DNA of 64,000 nt from Bryoerythrophyllum caledonicum (GCA_963971425.1 OZ020514.1:16807218-16871217), one strand, 5' to 3'; positions 35,548-47,386 are shown, numbered from the stretch's first letter. The notes: generated by a model not told the origin, from the letters alone. A program made the numbers and translations.

Positions 35548-35843
35548 GTATTCATCTATTCTCGAATGGGCTTTTTCGAGTTTCTATTCCTCTTTATTGC
35601 TACTGACAATCAGAAACTAATCCTTCTTTCCTTGTAATTTCTTAATTTTTGTGATTTTATGATATATTTTCAAATTCCAGCTTTCTTGTGTGTATGTATT
35701 GCCTTTATCACATGTCTGTGCTTCATCTTTGATGATGGTCATGTGCTTTGTTATGCCCCGTCGGCTGGCAGCCGACGGTACAGTGTTTTCATCTTTCCTT
35801 AATATTCGGCATCATGACGATTGTCTTCTTTTTGATTTTTCAG

Positions 35844-36520
35844 GGGTCATCCTTTTATTTCAAATGCTTATATGGAACCCCTTCACCGTATCGAAAGTGT
35901 GTTGTCCTCTGTGTCAATGGGCTCCTTTGCTTTGTAAAACCGCGTGTGCCAATTTCTGGTTCTTGCACTCGTGAGAATATTGTTCACCGGCTGGGCCTGA
36001 AGAAACTTTTTGATATGTTGCTCCCTTGCTTTAACGTCGCGCTTTGGTCAACGTTGCCGATGGAGGAGTTACAACTTGTCTTGCGGCATATTCTTCCGAT
36101 TGGTGTTATGGATAGGCTGTCATTTGTCTATAGCAGACGTGACTTAGCGCAGAAAAAAAAATTCCTTGGAGTTACAAAACGATGTCTATTCTTTCTAAGA
36201 AGAATCATTCGCGTTCTGTCTGCCTGCCTCATCAAGTTCTGTTCGTGGATGTGAACCCAAGGTCTCTCAGGAAAAATCCCGACAACATTTGTTTTATTCT
36301 CTGGCCGTTTCAGGGTCATTTGAGCCTTCAAGACAATGACCATGTTATTCCTAACGTGGTGACCGACATCCTTCCCTTCATCCATCCGCTCCACAGATTT
36401 TCAAGCGTCCCTGAATATTTGGAGCAAGCACATCGACCTGGTCAGTCTCATTGGGTGGTTTCAAAGGCGCGTCAGTGTGGGCGCACAGTTGTCCGATGGG
36501 ACGAAATTGAATGGTACTAG
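35844..36520 (+). CDS. FCP1/HAD-like domain 4, most diverged
   Basis: The exon begins after GATTTTTCAG (35843). Motif I reads LCVNGLL, so both aspartates are gone; VALWSTLP and, in a shifted frame, VLFVDVNPRSL follow. The frame changes near 36180 by one base close to a run of A. The stop at 36518 is followed 9-10 bp later by a palindrome (36530). A second palindrome at 36736 and AATAAA at 36772 probably mark the transcript end. Confidence 0.5.
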
Positions 36521-36771
36521 GTCTTCTCCTTCGGCTGCCAGCCGATGGTCTTCAAATTAGTTTTTGTCCGTGATTTGAAGGATGCATTTTGTAAAGTTCA
36601 TGAAAGTGAACATTTATGTTGTATAATTTGATTTTGAGGGTTCATGTACGTGTCATTAGTTTCCGTTCAACTTTATTGTAGGATGGTTTTTTCTAGGAAG
36701 TTGTATTTATTTGTTCTCGAGATGTTCACTTTTTGGTTGGCTGCCAACCGACACTGTAATTTGTTCTGATC

Positions 36772-36777
36772 AATAAA
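36772..36777 (+). terminator. Possible polyadenylation signal of rightward genes
   Basis: AATAAA about 250 bp after the last stop codon and 160 bp inside the right TIR. Similar signals stand at 33381 and 34266 after HAD-like domains 1 and 2, so alternative ends are possible. Confidence 0.4.
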
Positions 36778-36934
36778 CGTCTCTTTTTTGCAACTGGTAT
36801 ATGTTATTTTGGGACATCGGATTTGTCGATTGTGTTCTCCTTGCTTTATTACTTTTGGCCTCTGTTGCCCGCCGACTGAGTTTTTTCTCAGTGACTTGTT
36901 TTTGACTCGTTTTTATTTCTCGACTTTGTTTTGT

Positions 36935-37313
36935 CCATATTTAGTTAAATATCCGTTATACTCAATTTTATGTAATTTTCAAATGTTCAAATTGGAGTGA
37001 AAACTAGATTTAATAAACTTCATTTCATTAGTTGGACTCAATTTCAAAAAACATCATTTTAATGACTCAAATTCAAACTTAGAGCTAAATATAGAAGTTT
37101 CTAAAATACACTACGTTGAGTTCCATGTCACAAACATTTTCTTGTTTAGAGAAAAAGTTACACTCTATAAAGGGTATACATAGTGCATGTGGTACATGCA
37201 CTCATTGACAACACCTTCACAAAAACTTGGATGAAAGTAATGTTTTATCATTACGTAGGAGCATTTTACATTCTTCCATTTAACAAATTTTGGTCGCCCT
37301 GACGTTTATGGGT
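36935..37313 (-). repeat. Right TIR of the giant element
   Basis: Reverse complement of the interrupted left TIR. This copy is continuous and shows the empty sites of both the Harbinger transposon and the MITE. It ends GACGTTTATGGGT, followed by TA and then ACCCTTAAACG, a direct copy of the element's own left end. Confidence 0.9.
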
Positions 37314-39115
37314 TAACCCTTAAACGCCGGAGCAGCCAAATAGTAGCTGCTTGGTTGACATTTTGGGGAGGATTATCGCTGCAAATGGTCGTTTTTCATC
37401 TCATTTTTTTGTGGAGAGTTTGATGAATGCTTAAGTACTAGAGCATTCCCACCCTATTATGCAATTCCGGCAAATTCTGCAGATAAACATAGCGGGGCCC
37501 AAGAAATCTCACATCTACGACGCCATCGTAGTAGCTCAATCAATTTGGTTCTATAGGCTACAAGTTTGCGGACGGGGATCTCTATACTGTACCTTGACAA
37601 ATGGTGCACTAGGGCACAACCTTGTCGAGGCTCTTGCCTCGTGTGGTTGCTCGTCGGGGCTGCCCCATGTAGTAGACAGCCCCTTTGGTAGTGCCTCCAC
37701 CCCTGTCCGCGCGGCACCTGGCATGCCCCTGCCCAGGCCCCACTCTGTTTTATCTCTATCTCATCCGCACGGTCCTCATCCGCCTTCTTTTGGTCGAAAT
37801 TATGGTGCCACAAACTTCAGAGTTGACTAGGAAATTATGGTGCCGCCATAGCCACCATGGTCATGATTTGTGCATTAAAGGTAGGAATAAGAGTTTACGG
37901 TACGAGAAAATGAGTACGAGTTTTGGGACGAGCAGACGCGGGGCGAGTTTTGGGACAAGCAAATGGTGGGGCGAGCAGACGTGAGGCGCAACCGGTTTGG
38001 TGTGGCAATGCGCAGAGGCGCTTTTTGATTTAGGGCGGCGCGGTTAGGCAAGCAAAAACCTCCGGCGGCACGCGTCTTGTAACAATGCCATTGTGGGGCG
38101 GTAGGCAATCTAAAGTGGCGGTGCGCACGGTTCTTCACTGGCGCACGAATAGAACACGAGCATAAGGTAATGGACACATTTGCCCAGAGATTTGTTGTGG
38201 AGCAAGGGGACGAGCACAAGCGTGCGAAGGCGTGCAGCGGAGTGAGGGTGCGACAATAGGAGCGTGGAGGCCATGACGCGGCACGAGAAGGTGAGCGCTT
38301 TAGGGGGTATGGCCCCGCAATGTGTGGCGGCCCACAGTGCACATGGGTATGCTCACTTACAGCAACCGGAGTCGTTCAAGGTTCAAGGATGTTCTTTGGT
38401 GCACCGCTTGTCAGGGTTGGTTGTTGTATGTATGTCTTAGTCGTGAAGGGATAATTGTTTTAGGGTTCTTGGTCAATTCATAGGATTTCAAGTAGTTATT
38501 TAGATATTTACAGGTTCTCGGACTTTGTTTACAGTACACAGCATAAGCTTCATTATTTCTTCTTGTCTTATAGGATGAATGGACACTACGGTTGACCCCC
38601 TGGCCGGTTTTGGTTGTCATGTACAAACAATACAATGAGTACAATTTGTATGGAATATTGAATCCCAAATATGCCGGCGAATCTATGTATATTTGGAAAA
38701 GTGTGCACATCGTGCACATGGTGTGTTTGTCATATCTACTGACACCTGACAACTCTTTTTCGTTCATATGATTATTGCCAAAAATGTACTCTCTTCTTAC
38801 TGTTTGTGCATTCTTTGTACAGTTGATCAATGCTGATACAGAATGTATGCTCTTCGTAGATTTAGTGCTTCAGCCACCTTGATTTCGGGTCTAGGGTTGT
38901 GGAGACGTCAACTTGTTTAGAGATGAAGGCAATGTGCTCGACGTTTAGGGCAGTGTGCTTTAGGTGTTTCGGATTGTAAGTGGGTTTAGGGGATGAATTG
39001 TACAGAGATGATTGCAATGTACATGAGATTGATGGTGGTTTGAGGTGAAGTGTTGACAGCGGTAGACTAGTATTTCTTAGTTTTTTAGAGTATATGGTTG
39101 TCAGCGTTAAGGGCA
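37314..39115. other. No gene seen between two elements
   Basis: It begins with TAACCCTTAAACG, identical to the left end of the giant element in direct orientation. From 37440 to 38340 the DNA is GC-richer with short recurring words such as GGGGCGAG and TGGGACGAG. The open frames there are of low complexity and not supported. From 38350 on it is AT-rich and may be the 5' flank of the next transposase-like gene. Confidence 0.5.
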
Positions 39116-42100
39116 ATGGAAAATAATCGTGTTGTGGATAAACCTGCGGGATCGAAAAAGAAGGGTCCTCATGCAAGGGCTGAGGAGTACGTTGCATCCA
39201 GAGAAAGTCTGAGAGATGGGGAAGCAAATAGATAACAGAAACGTCGGCAACTGCAGAAGGAGAGAGATGAAGAAGCAAGATTGTTTGCCACTACCTTTGA
39301 AAACGGAGAAGGTAGTGAGTTGTCTTCACGCGAAGTATGTCATGTGGTATCTGAGATCGTGAATTTTTTCACGACTAAGATGCAAGCTTGTTCTACGGCA
39401 TCTTCAAGACTGAAGATCATGGAGTGTTTTTTGGAGGATGAGCGCATCAGGTCATTCCATCCAAAGTATTACCGTTGTAAACAAGATGCAGTGGTTCAGT
39501 TTCAATTTTTGGAGAACTATCAATAAGAGTTGGAGGCCATTAAGGGTGTTCAATCAACAGACAAGCTTGGTAGAAAGGTTGCTCTTCTAGATGCAACTGT
39601 ATATTCAGATGTAAAAATCATAAAAGCTTTGTCTAAGATTTTAAAGGTGAATCTATATAACTTAAGGGTAGCATCACAATGCAAGAGTATGTGTTTGGGC
39701 AACACGCCTTTTGTATTGGCAAGTTGAAAGAAGAGGCTAGGTATGTCTGAAAAAATTAGAGACATCGTTGTAAAATGGTGGACTAAAGAAACTCGCGCAA
39801 GTCCCAACAGAAAGGAGATCGTTCAAAAGTGGATAAGTCGGAAGACATATGAAAAACACTACACTCACTACTTGCTTGAAACTCAGGTATGTATATTTTC
39901 CATGCTTTAGTACATTCTGTATGGTTTTTTAATATTGTGCCAAATCTAATAATTAAAGTCTATTGCATTATACCTTCATTCAACTATATTATGTACAGTT
40001 TAGTATATGATGTATGTTTTTTTACCTTTCAGTACATTATGTATCAGTTTTATGCCATTTGTATCAATATTGTTTATAGTTTGATATCTTCTTATAGTTT
40101 CTACACTTGTATGTAGACGGCATTCTATAACAGTTTTGTGGAAGCGCATCCTGATGTTGTAACCAAAGTGAGAGCATTTGAAAAATTGAAGCCCTATTTT
40201 GTTAGAGCCTGTGAATGAAAGAAATGTATGTTGTTGTCGCTACCATGTTGAGATTGACATGCTTAGAGAATGGTTCAATAGAATTCGAGATTCAAGAAAA
40301 GGACTCTACTTTCTTAATAATTGTATGTGTATGTGTGAAGTTTGTCATACTCAGATAGAAGGGGCAAATTGTCAAGCCTATTTGAAGACATATGGTGGAA
40401 CAACATCGATTTGGCAAGAAATTGTTTGTTCAAAACTGGAGAATGCGGAGTGGCATGCACTATTATGTCTTATGGGTACATGCATAGATTGCGGTATTTT
40501 GAAGTTGGCAATTTGTCCTGAAGAATCTTCCACATCAACACTTGTTACATGGAAGTGTTTTGAGAATGAAGTTATTGGACTCACTCAGGAGGGAAAGCCA
40601 CGGAAGAGGATTGTAGAAGCATAGAAGGAGACTTCTACCATAGTGTTTTTTGAATACTTGAAGTCCAAATTACCCGAATTTGTCAGGCATAACTTCATTG
40701 CAAGGTGGCAGGATGACCATTGCAAGCGATCAATGCAATGCATGGGTGAAGGCATGATTTCATCACATATTGATTATGCCGAGAACTACACTTTTGAGAT
40801 TCAAAATCAGATACAAAGCATGTATTGGTGTTCAACTCAAATTATTATTCTAGTGCATATTACTTACATAATAAATGGAAATGGAGAAACAGTAAAGGAT
40901 TCTCATTTTTATATATTAGATGATGAGAAGCATGATTCTCTATTTGTTCAGCATTGTTTGATGCGGCATTGGCAATGGCTACAGTTGCAAGGTATGTTAA
41001 CTATATTCTTTCTTTACTTTCCGTGAAGTATACAGTGTAATATGTTCAAATGAATGAACAATATGTATAAAACTGTACCATATGTACTGAAATGTATTAT
41101 ATATACGAGATTGTACCTAATTCTTTTAAAACAAACAATTTGTACGATATGTATTGAAGTAAACAACTATTTTATATGTTGTGGTCATTAATCTGTTTTT
41201 GTATTTAGCAGGGATTCGCCCCAAACACCATGTTGTATGGTTCGACGGTTGTGCAAGCCAATTCAAAGGTGCTCAAGCCCTATACTTTGTTGCAAGGTAT
41301 CCTGGCCTCACCAATGGTTGCACCATGCATTGGGATTTTTTGGCACCGACCATGGAAAGGGGGAGTGGGATGGTTCATGTGCTATTGTCAAGCGTGCTTT
41401 ACGTCAATCTCAGCTACATGACACATGGAGAAGGATGCAGAATGCACACAACGTATTTTTTTTTGTCAATGAGACAATGAGCGGATAAGTGGATACGAAT
41501 TTTGAGAAGACATGGATAAATGAAGTGTGTAGGCATTTTTGGAAAACTCCCAAAGATTGCATGAGGGAACATAGTTTTGACTTCGAGACAGTAAAAGGCT
41601 CTCACGCTCTTCATTCAATGTACTCGTTTTCTGTTGCTGATCCAACCTTGTTGTTTGTTCGAAAATGATCATGCTTTTGTGCATATTGCTTTGACGTTGA
41701 TTGCACTAACTGTGTTAACAAATCTCAATTAGAGGGTTGGGACTTGGTGAAATTGAAACCATATAACCTTAGTGAAGTACGAGAGGTTATGCTTGATTGC
41801 GAGGATCAAGCAGAAGATACCTTTGAAGAGGAGGTTCTGGAGGGTGAAGAAATTGCTGATCTCATTCACCCAGGTGACAACTTTGATGTTCTTGCTATGG
41901 AAGAAAATGCTAAAGGAGTTGAATTTTATATTCTCCAATGCTCCTTGCCAAAGCACCAAGTCACTTCGGCATTCACATGCCCATGGGGCCCAAATTATGA
42001 AGTTGGAGATTTTGTTGTACGAGGTACTTACTACCAAAAGTGGAACAATGGCTATGTGTATCTCGGCAACTCTCAACCTGCGCATATTGATGCCTATATT

Positions 42101-42235
42101 ATTGTGCATTGTAAACTTGCTATGATTCCAAAAGTAGGTAGACGCAAAGGTGGAGAAGTTACTTACAGCTTGAGTCAAGACAACGTTGCTACCATTTGGG
42201 CTGGATTAGACAGATTAAGAGAGGATGAGAATTAG
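39116..42235 (+). pseudogene. Decayed DDE-like transposase gene, second family
   Basis: One frame runs from ATG 39116 with a basic N-terminus. It is broken by TAA 39233, TAA 39524, TGA 39725 and TAG 40622, and by introns at about 39890-40115 and 40993-41210. Recognisable parts: a Cys-rich segment (CCCRYHVEID, CMCMCEVCHTQ, CIDCG), a HFYILDDEKHDSLFVQHC stretch, and HVVWFDGCASQFKGAQ followed in a shifted frame by a HGKGEWDG segment. These are the hallmarks of an uncharacterised plant and algal family with an RNase H-like core. The shift lies at a T run (41335-41340). The C-terminus (41744-42235) has CPWGPNYEVGDFVVRG, a BAH-like module like that of the DUF7869 protein. Too damaged to work as read. 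Confidence 0.6.
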
Positions 42236-44371
42236 GATGACACAATGTTTCATGATTCATGAACATTTTCTTTACTACATAGTTTAACTTAGCATGTATT
42301 GCTTCAACTATTGGTAGTATCATATAGCATGAATTTCACTATATAGTTTGTACCACTATTATATTGATGGTACAACTTGTATATGTAATACGGTTTGTAC
42401 CACTATCATATTGATGGTACAACTTATACAACTAATGCAGTTTGTACCATTCAGAACATGGTAAGTTTGGACACTTTCCATTATCCCATATTCACTGTCA
42501 GTTTGGAAATGGGATCGTATATAGGAGAGGACAATATCAAATGCTTTCGAATAACCAAGGGAGCCTTTGGATGACTTTGTAAGTCGGCTTCGTAACCTGG
42601 ATCAAGGTGGGCTTGGAAGTTGTCGTGGCAACCCTTTGTGGCAATTCTGCCACGCTTTCAACTACCCATCTGGCCAGGTTTTCGACCCGTACATGTCCCG
42701 TCATACCACGCTTCTCAAATCGTGGGATTTTCGTGATTTGCCACAATAAGGCCTTTTGATATTTTTGTCTATTGCATTTTGCAATTTTTTTTTGTGACCA
42801 TAGATATATTTAACAGTACATAAAAAATGTTGTACCCCATATATCCTTTATATTCTTTATATTCTTTATATCCTTTTCTCTACTTCACTTTGTAATATTA
42901 TAAATAAATTGTTATTTTTTTCTTTATTACTATGTAAGCACATCTGATAAAAGAATACATTATAATAATTAAAATCATGTAGAGCTTTGAAAATATATTA
43001 AGTAGGTCATAAAGAATGTTTTAGCACTTTGTTCTTTGTTTCTTGACTTTGTACTCTATTGTTCCATCCTCATTTCCTTTTTCGAAATTCCAAACACATT
43101 GTATACACTAGAATATTTACAACGTGTGAAATTTATGAAGCTTTCTATTTAATTTTATTCGAAATCCAACGGAATCGTATTGTTTCCAACGGGTATGGTA
43201 ACTTCACTCAACCATGCTTGTCCTTGTAATTGTATCTAAAATTGTAACATAACTTAACATGACACAAGTGAAAATGCTGAAGTAAAATTATTAGAGTAAA
43301 GTAATCAATTTTTTTCAAAGCGTAGAAACTTAATAGTCCAAACATCATATTAAAAGAATTAAATCTAAGGTCAATTTCTATTTTATTTATTAAGCAATTA
43401 TCTTTACTTAATAAAAGTATGAGTATAAAGGATATACTCAAATTCATTACATTATTTGTAATGTATGTAAAGGTCTATACATATATATTTAACAATTGAA
43501 ACATTAAAAAAATAAAATTATCCCATATTAGTGTTTTTTCCAAGCTTACTTTTTACCCTTTTCTCTACTTTACCTTGTTATTTTAATAAGAAAATGTTCT
43601 TTTTCCTTTATATTCATGTTAGCACGTCTACTTTTTTTTTTTAAATCACACAATTAGTATTACGTAGAGGTTTCAAAATACATTTATAAGGACATAAAGA
43701 AAGTCTTAGCCCTTTGTACTTTGATTCTTCACTTCGCAATGTTGTTCGATCTATGTTCCCATTGTATTGATATAAGATATTAATAAACTCTTACTTTTTG
43801 TTAGGCAAAACTTATCCATGTATTTGGAAAATTTGATTCTTTTAGTTTGGTACTTTTACTAATAAGTTTCCATGCTTTTGTATGCTTTAGTTATTTTACT
43901 TTCGTACTTTCACTAACAAGTTTCCATATGTTTGAAAGATTTGATTCTTTTATTTATATATGGCATGCTCTTTAATGTTATTAAATTTTTTAATACTTTG
44001 ACCTTAATGCCTTGACTTTATATACAATATACCTTCGCAACCTGGGTATCGTGTAACAGAATGTAACACGGACTAAGTCATCACCTAGTACATGTGTATG
44101 TCATGGCTATGACAAGTATATTATAGGATATCATGGTAGTATATTATGGGATATAGGGGGTTTTGTGGGGTATCATGAATGTATCAAAGGGATATAAGGG
44201 GGTATCACAATCCCTACTAGATCAGCTTTTCCCAAGAACCTAGATGCCTTGTTTGTCAGTCACTACTTTCGGACCTTGGTCATTATTGAGATACCTCTAA
44301 GAAGTGTAAGGAGATTATTTTTCTACTTTTTCTTGCAATGCGTGTGTTTTTGTTCCAGTTTGCGTTCTTTC
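42236..44371. other. No gene; AT-rich DNA with short repeats
   Basis: At 42346-42427 the unit GTTTGTACCACTAT(T/C)ATATTGATGGTACAACTT occurs twice, with a weaker third TTTGTACCA. From 42750 on the DNA is very AT-rich. Two stretches near 42880-43080 and 43540-43740 look like diverged direct copies of each other (words TTTCTCTACTT, TTAGCAC, CATAAAGAA in the same order). No gene is supported. Confidence 0.5.
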
Positions 44372-44557
44372 GCAATGTCTTACCTTCCATTTCAAAACTC
44401 TAGACTTGTTTAGAAATTCATCACTTCCTACTTCCTATTGTGCACCGCTCAATCTGTAACTGTAGCAATGTCTTACCTTCCATTCAAAAACTCTAGACTT
44501 ATACAGAAACTCATCACTTCTTACGTCCCATTGTGCATCGCTCGTTCTGTATCTGCA
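44372..44557 (+). repeat. 93-bp tandem duplication
   Basis: Units start at 44372 and 44465, both with GCAATGTCTTACCTTCCATT then CTCTAGACTT and TCATCACTTC. Unit 2 continues into an open frame to 44770 that I cannot assign. Confidence 0.8.
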
Positions 44558-45234
44558 AATACAACAACTAATGGGTATGTTTCTGAAACCCCTAAATCTC
44601 TGTGTGGCAATAGTGCCTTCTATCTAGGACTTTGTAATACTATAGACAACTCTCCTAGTCGAGCCATTAGGAGCAGTGAGGCATTGTTCGGGCATGTTGT
44701 GTTAGAAGTTGCAGAAATCCTTCATCAATCTCCTACCACGGCATGTGAATCAGCTAATCAGATGACGTGAAAGTTTGTCTTTGCAGTTTTTTCCTATTTC
44801 ATTACACAAAGGACTTATGGTTGGTACGAATATTGTACAATATGTACCATTTTGAACTTCAAATTTGTATAATCAATATGTAGCTTGTATGTGCTCTATC
44901 TTACAATGGATTTTACATACAGATTTCAGGATGAGAGCAACAGTAGTGCCTTTTAAGTTCATTTCAATACACACTGCAGAAAATGGTAAGTTCTATCTGC
45001 ATTCTTCCTTTCTTTATGGGTTTCGTGCCGTTTTCCTTTAATTTAGTTTAATGAAGAACTTCAAGCAGCTTATTAGTTTTGGAAAAAGATTTATAAGCCA
45101 TTTAGTACTGAAATGTTTTACTTAGCAACAAGGTTGATTTGGAGAGAAATACTATCACAATTTATGTATCATAGGACTTTGTAATCGCATTTTGTACTAT
45201 TATAATTTGGGTACAAAATACTTATTACGTGTTC

Positions 45235-45289
45235 TATGGCAGGAATACATCTTGTACCCAAATTTTGTACAAGATGTATTCCTGCCATA
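45235..45289. repeat. Long perfect hairpin, 23-bp arms
   Basis: The arms (45235-45257 and 45267-45289) are exact reverse complements around a 9-base loop CCAAATTTT. The arm core is GGCAGGAATACATCTTGTAC. A third copy of the arm lies at 45359-45382, and the word TTTGTACCCAAATT recurs between 45200 and 45460. Confidence 0.9.
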
Positions 45290-45489
45290 ATTTTGTACCC
45301 AAATTTTGTACCCAAATTATGTACGCAAATGCGATTACAAAATTTGGGTACAAAATTTTGTACAAGATGTATTCCTGCCATAGTTTGTACTATCATAATT
45401 TGGGTACAAAATTTGGGAAATATCTAGGACTTTGTAATCGCATTTTGTACCCAAATTTATGTGATTCGTAGTTTGGAATATTGATTTGG

Positions 45490-46900
45490 ACTCATGAAAG
45501 TATGAATGTTGTTTGGAGTATTTGTTAGAAGAATTTGTACTGTGTAAAAACAAATGTAAGGTACAAAGTGGGGTGATCATCTGTTTGTACTCCAAGTCAA
45601 GTATACTATTTGTATTCTTTGTACTAGTTTGTTACAAATCTACTGTGAAAACCAAATACAAAGTATGCAAATTTTGGTGTTTTAGATTTCGTACTTCTAG
45701 TCAATTTCTTTTGGTTTTGTTTGTACTAATTGTAAAGGTTATACTTGTCTTTGTGGGATGATGATATGTTTATACTAGCCATCAATTTTATTATTTGTAC
45801 CATTTTTACCAATTCGTACTTAATGTACTGTGATTGTACATGTTGGAAACAATTGCGTATTATATTTACACTTGGGCATTTATTTTTAGTACTTTTTATT
45901 TGTACCAGATAGTACTAGTGTGTACTAGCTAGTTTGTATTAATTGCGATGATTGTACACAAATCTTGTTGTTTCTTCTATGATATTATAGTTTCTCTTGC
46001 AATTGGACTAGGTTTAGGGTGAGCATTTTATGGGTTTTGCTAGTGACTAAAGAGAATGTCAACAGCGATACTCAAACTATTGGGAGTGTTTTGATTAATT
46101 ATTGCTCGGTTAGTACATCTAAAGAAACTCAAATCCTTAGAGGTACTAAATTCTATATTGTTAAAAGCATTAGATATAATCCTCACCAAATTTTGTGTGC
46201 ACATCTTTTACACATGTTTGCTTGTTGATTAGTTCATTTTCTTTGCAGTTGGCGGTCACCACATCAGTCATGACGTATTGATGGTTTAGACTATAACAGT
46301 TAAGTATTTCTTTTGCACATGTGTATTTGCTAATTATTTCATTTATTGCATTTGGTGGTCATCCTAAAGATCATGAAACATGGATGGTTTATGAGTATCC
46401 CGGTTTAAGTATATTTATTAGTTCAGAAATATCCTCCCTTCTATATATTTTTTATAATTTGGTAAAATCAATATATCGAACACAAATGTCATACATATAA
46501 TACCTTCATTTTGAATTAAAACAATATAACAACAACATAATAAGAATGTGATATAATTATGGATGTTGTTCAATGTTTTAGAGTTCCGGTTGAAATGATT
46601 CAGCATGTAGAAAACAAAACATAAAGAATCATTTCACTTAAGATCAAAAAATGTCAATTTCGAGTTGAATGGCTGAATCTTCAATTTTACTATCTTGGCA
46701 GCGAGTCAGAATTGTCATACTGGACAGACGTCCGGTACGCCCGTCCGTCCGATTCGCCTGTCTGGTAGAGCTCTCGCCCGTCCGATACAGTCAACTGAGC
46801 GTTGACTTACCCGCTAGGTAAAAAACAGGCGACGTGGCAGCCATGTTGGCACTACATAGCTGCCACGTGAGAGAGGGTCAAGTTTGAGTAGGATCGGGGA
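45490..46900. other. No gene; GTAC-rich, AT-rich DNA
   Basis: The words TTTGTAC and GTACT recur throughout 45490-45960. At 46833 and 46860 an inverted pair ACGTGGCAGC / GCTGCCACGT forms a hairpin just before the first GC-rich palindrome block. No gene is supported. Confidence 0.5.
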
Positions 46901-46920
46901 CTAATGGCAAGAGGGAGGTG

Positions 46921-46973
46921 GGGCGGAGACGTCCCCGCCCCAGACGGAGCAAGGGCGGGGACGTCTCCGCCCC
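46921..46973. repeat. GC-rich palindrome block A
   Basis: Two copies of a unit close to GGGCGGAGACGTCYCCGCCC, centred on GACGTC, each almost its own reverse complement. It lies downstream of the kinase-like pseudogene and is followed by a small TAGTGTT/AACACTA hairpin at about 46990. Confidence 0.8.
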
Positions 46974-47386
46974 TTCATGAGTTAGTTAATAGTGTTTAAC
47001 TATTAACACTATGTTGGTAAACTAAAATTTATGTTTACTGTAGTATTCACTAAATGTGAACCCATACACCAATTGCAAATGAGGCACTTAGTGTAGTGAC
47101 ATAACCGGACACTAAATGCCATTTACTACACTATGTATCAATTTTTGTAGAAATAATAAATTTATTTCTTTCACTTGTGCACATTTAGTGTATCAATAGT
47201 GTATCAATAATTATTTGTGCTTGATCAAATGCAAATCTCGGATTGAAAATTTAAGATTTGGACGTATCCAATATTGATTAAAATATAACGTATGGCAATT
47301 GCCAAGTACACATATTCTTCTACGAAGATGCCGTAGTGCATATTTAACCACCACATGCGAAACTAATGCACCTAATTAACAAAAAA
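46974..47386. other. No gene between block A and the kinase-like gene
   Basis: AT-rich; contains short inverted repeats around 46985-47010 and recurring CACTAAATG words at 47050-47130. Probably the 3' flank of the minus-strand kinase-like gene. Confidence 0.45.

Larger units (their letters stand above)
20855..36752. repeat. Dispersed 17-bp palindrome family
   Basis: The consensus is GTCGGCTGSCAGCCGAC: 8-bp arms around one base. Copies (start positions, some with 1-3 changes): 20856, 21047, 22256, 22424, 23423, 24695, 25712, 26580, 27945 (weak), 28119, 28239, 29665, 31103, 32219, 33263, 34189, 34738, 35760, 36530, 36736. Half copies lie at 21952 and 28071. Most fall inside introns of the element's genes or 9-10 bp after a stop codon; 25712 and 34738 are in frame within coding, low-complexity linkers. 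None was seen outside the element. Function is unknown: a protein-binding site, an RNA hairpin, or a relic of how the introns arose are all possible. Confidence 0.85.
16392..37313. mobile_element. Giant TIR element with two nested insertions
   Basis: The right end (37313 back to about 36935) matches the left end in inverted orientation at three places: 16392-16402, 19381-19725 and about 20245-20268. The gaps are an intact Harbinger transposon and a TA-flanked MITE. Removing them leaves an element of about 17.4 kb with TIRs of about 375 bp. Ends read ACCC(T/A)TAAACG and are bordered by TA on both sides, suggesting a TA target duplication. Inside are a leftward DUF7869-type transposase candidate with an acidic protein, and a rightward set ending in four HAD/FCP1-like domains. 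About twenty copies of one 17-bp palindrome occur only here. Class is not one I can name. TIR similarity of roughly 90 percent suggests moderate age, and the genes contain some stops and shifts. Confidence 0.75.

Noticed and set aside
20855..36752. CRISPR-like array
   Set aside because: The repeats are 17 bp, unevenly spaced by hundreds of bases, on both sides of divergent spliced genes, in a eukaryotic genome.
37457..38342. Several overlapping open frames
   Set aside because: Low-complexity, GC-rich sequence with no conserved motif; frames on both strands are equally open.
44438..44770. 110-residue open frame
   Set aside because: It starts inside a tandem duplication and has no recognisable domain.
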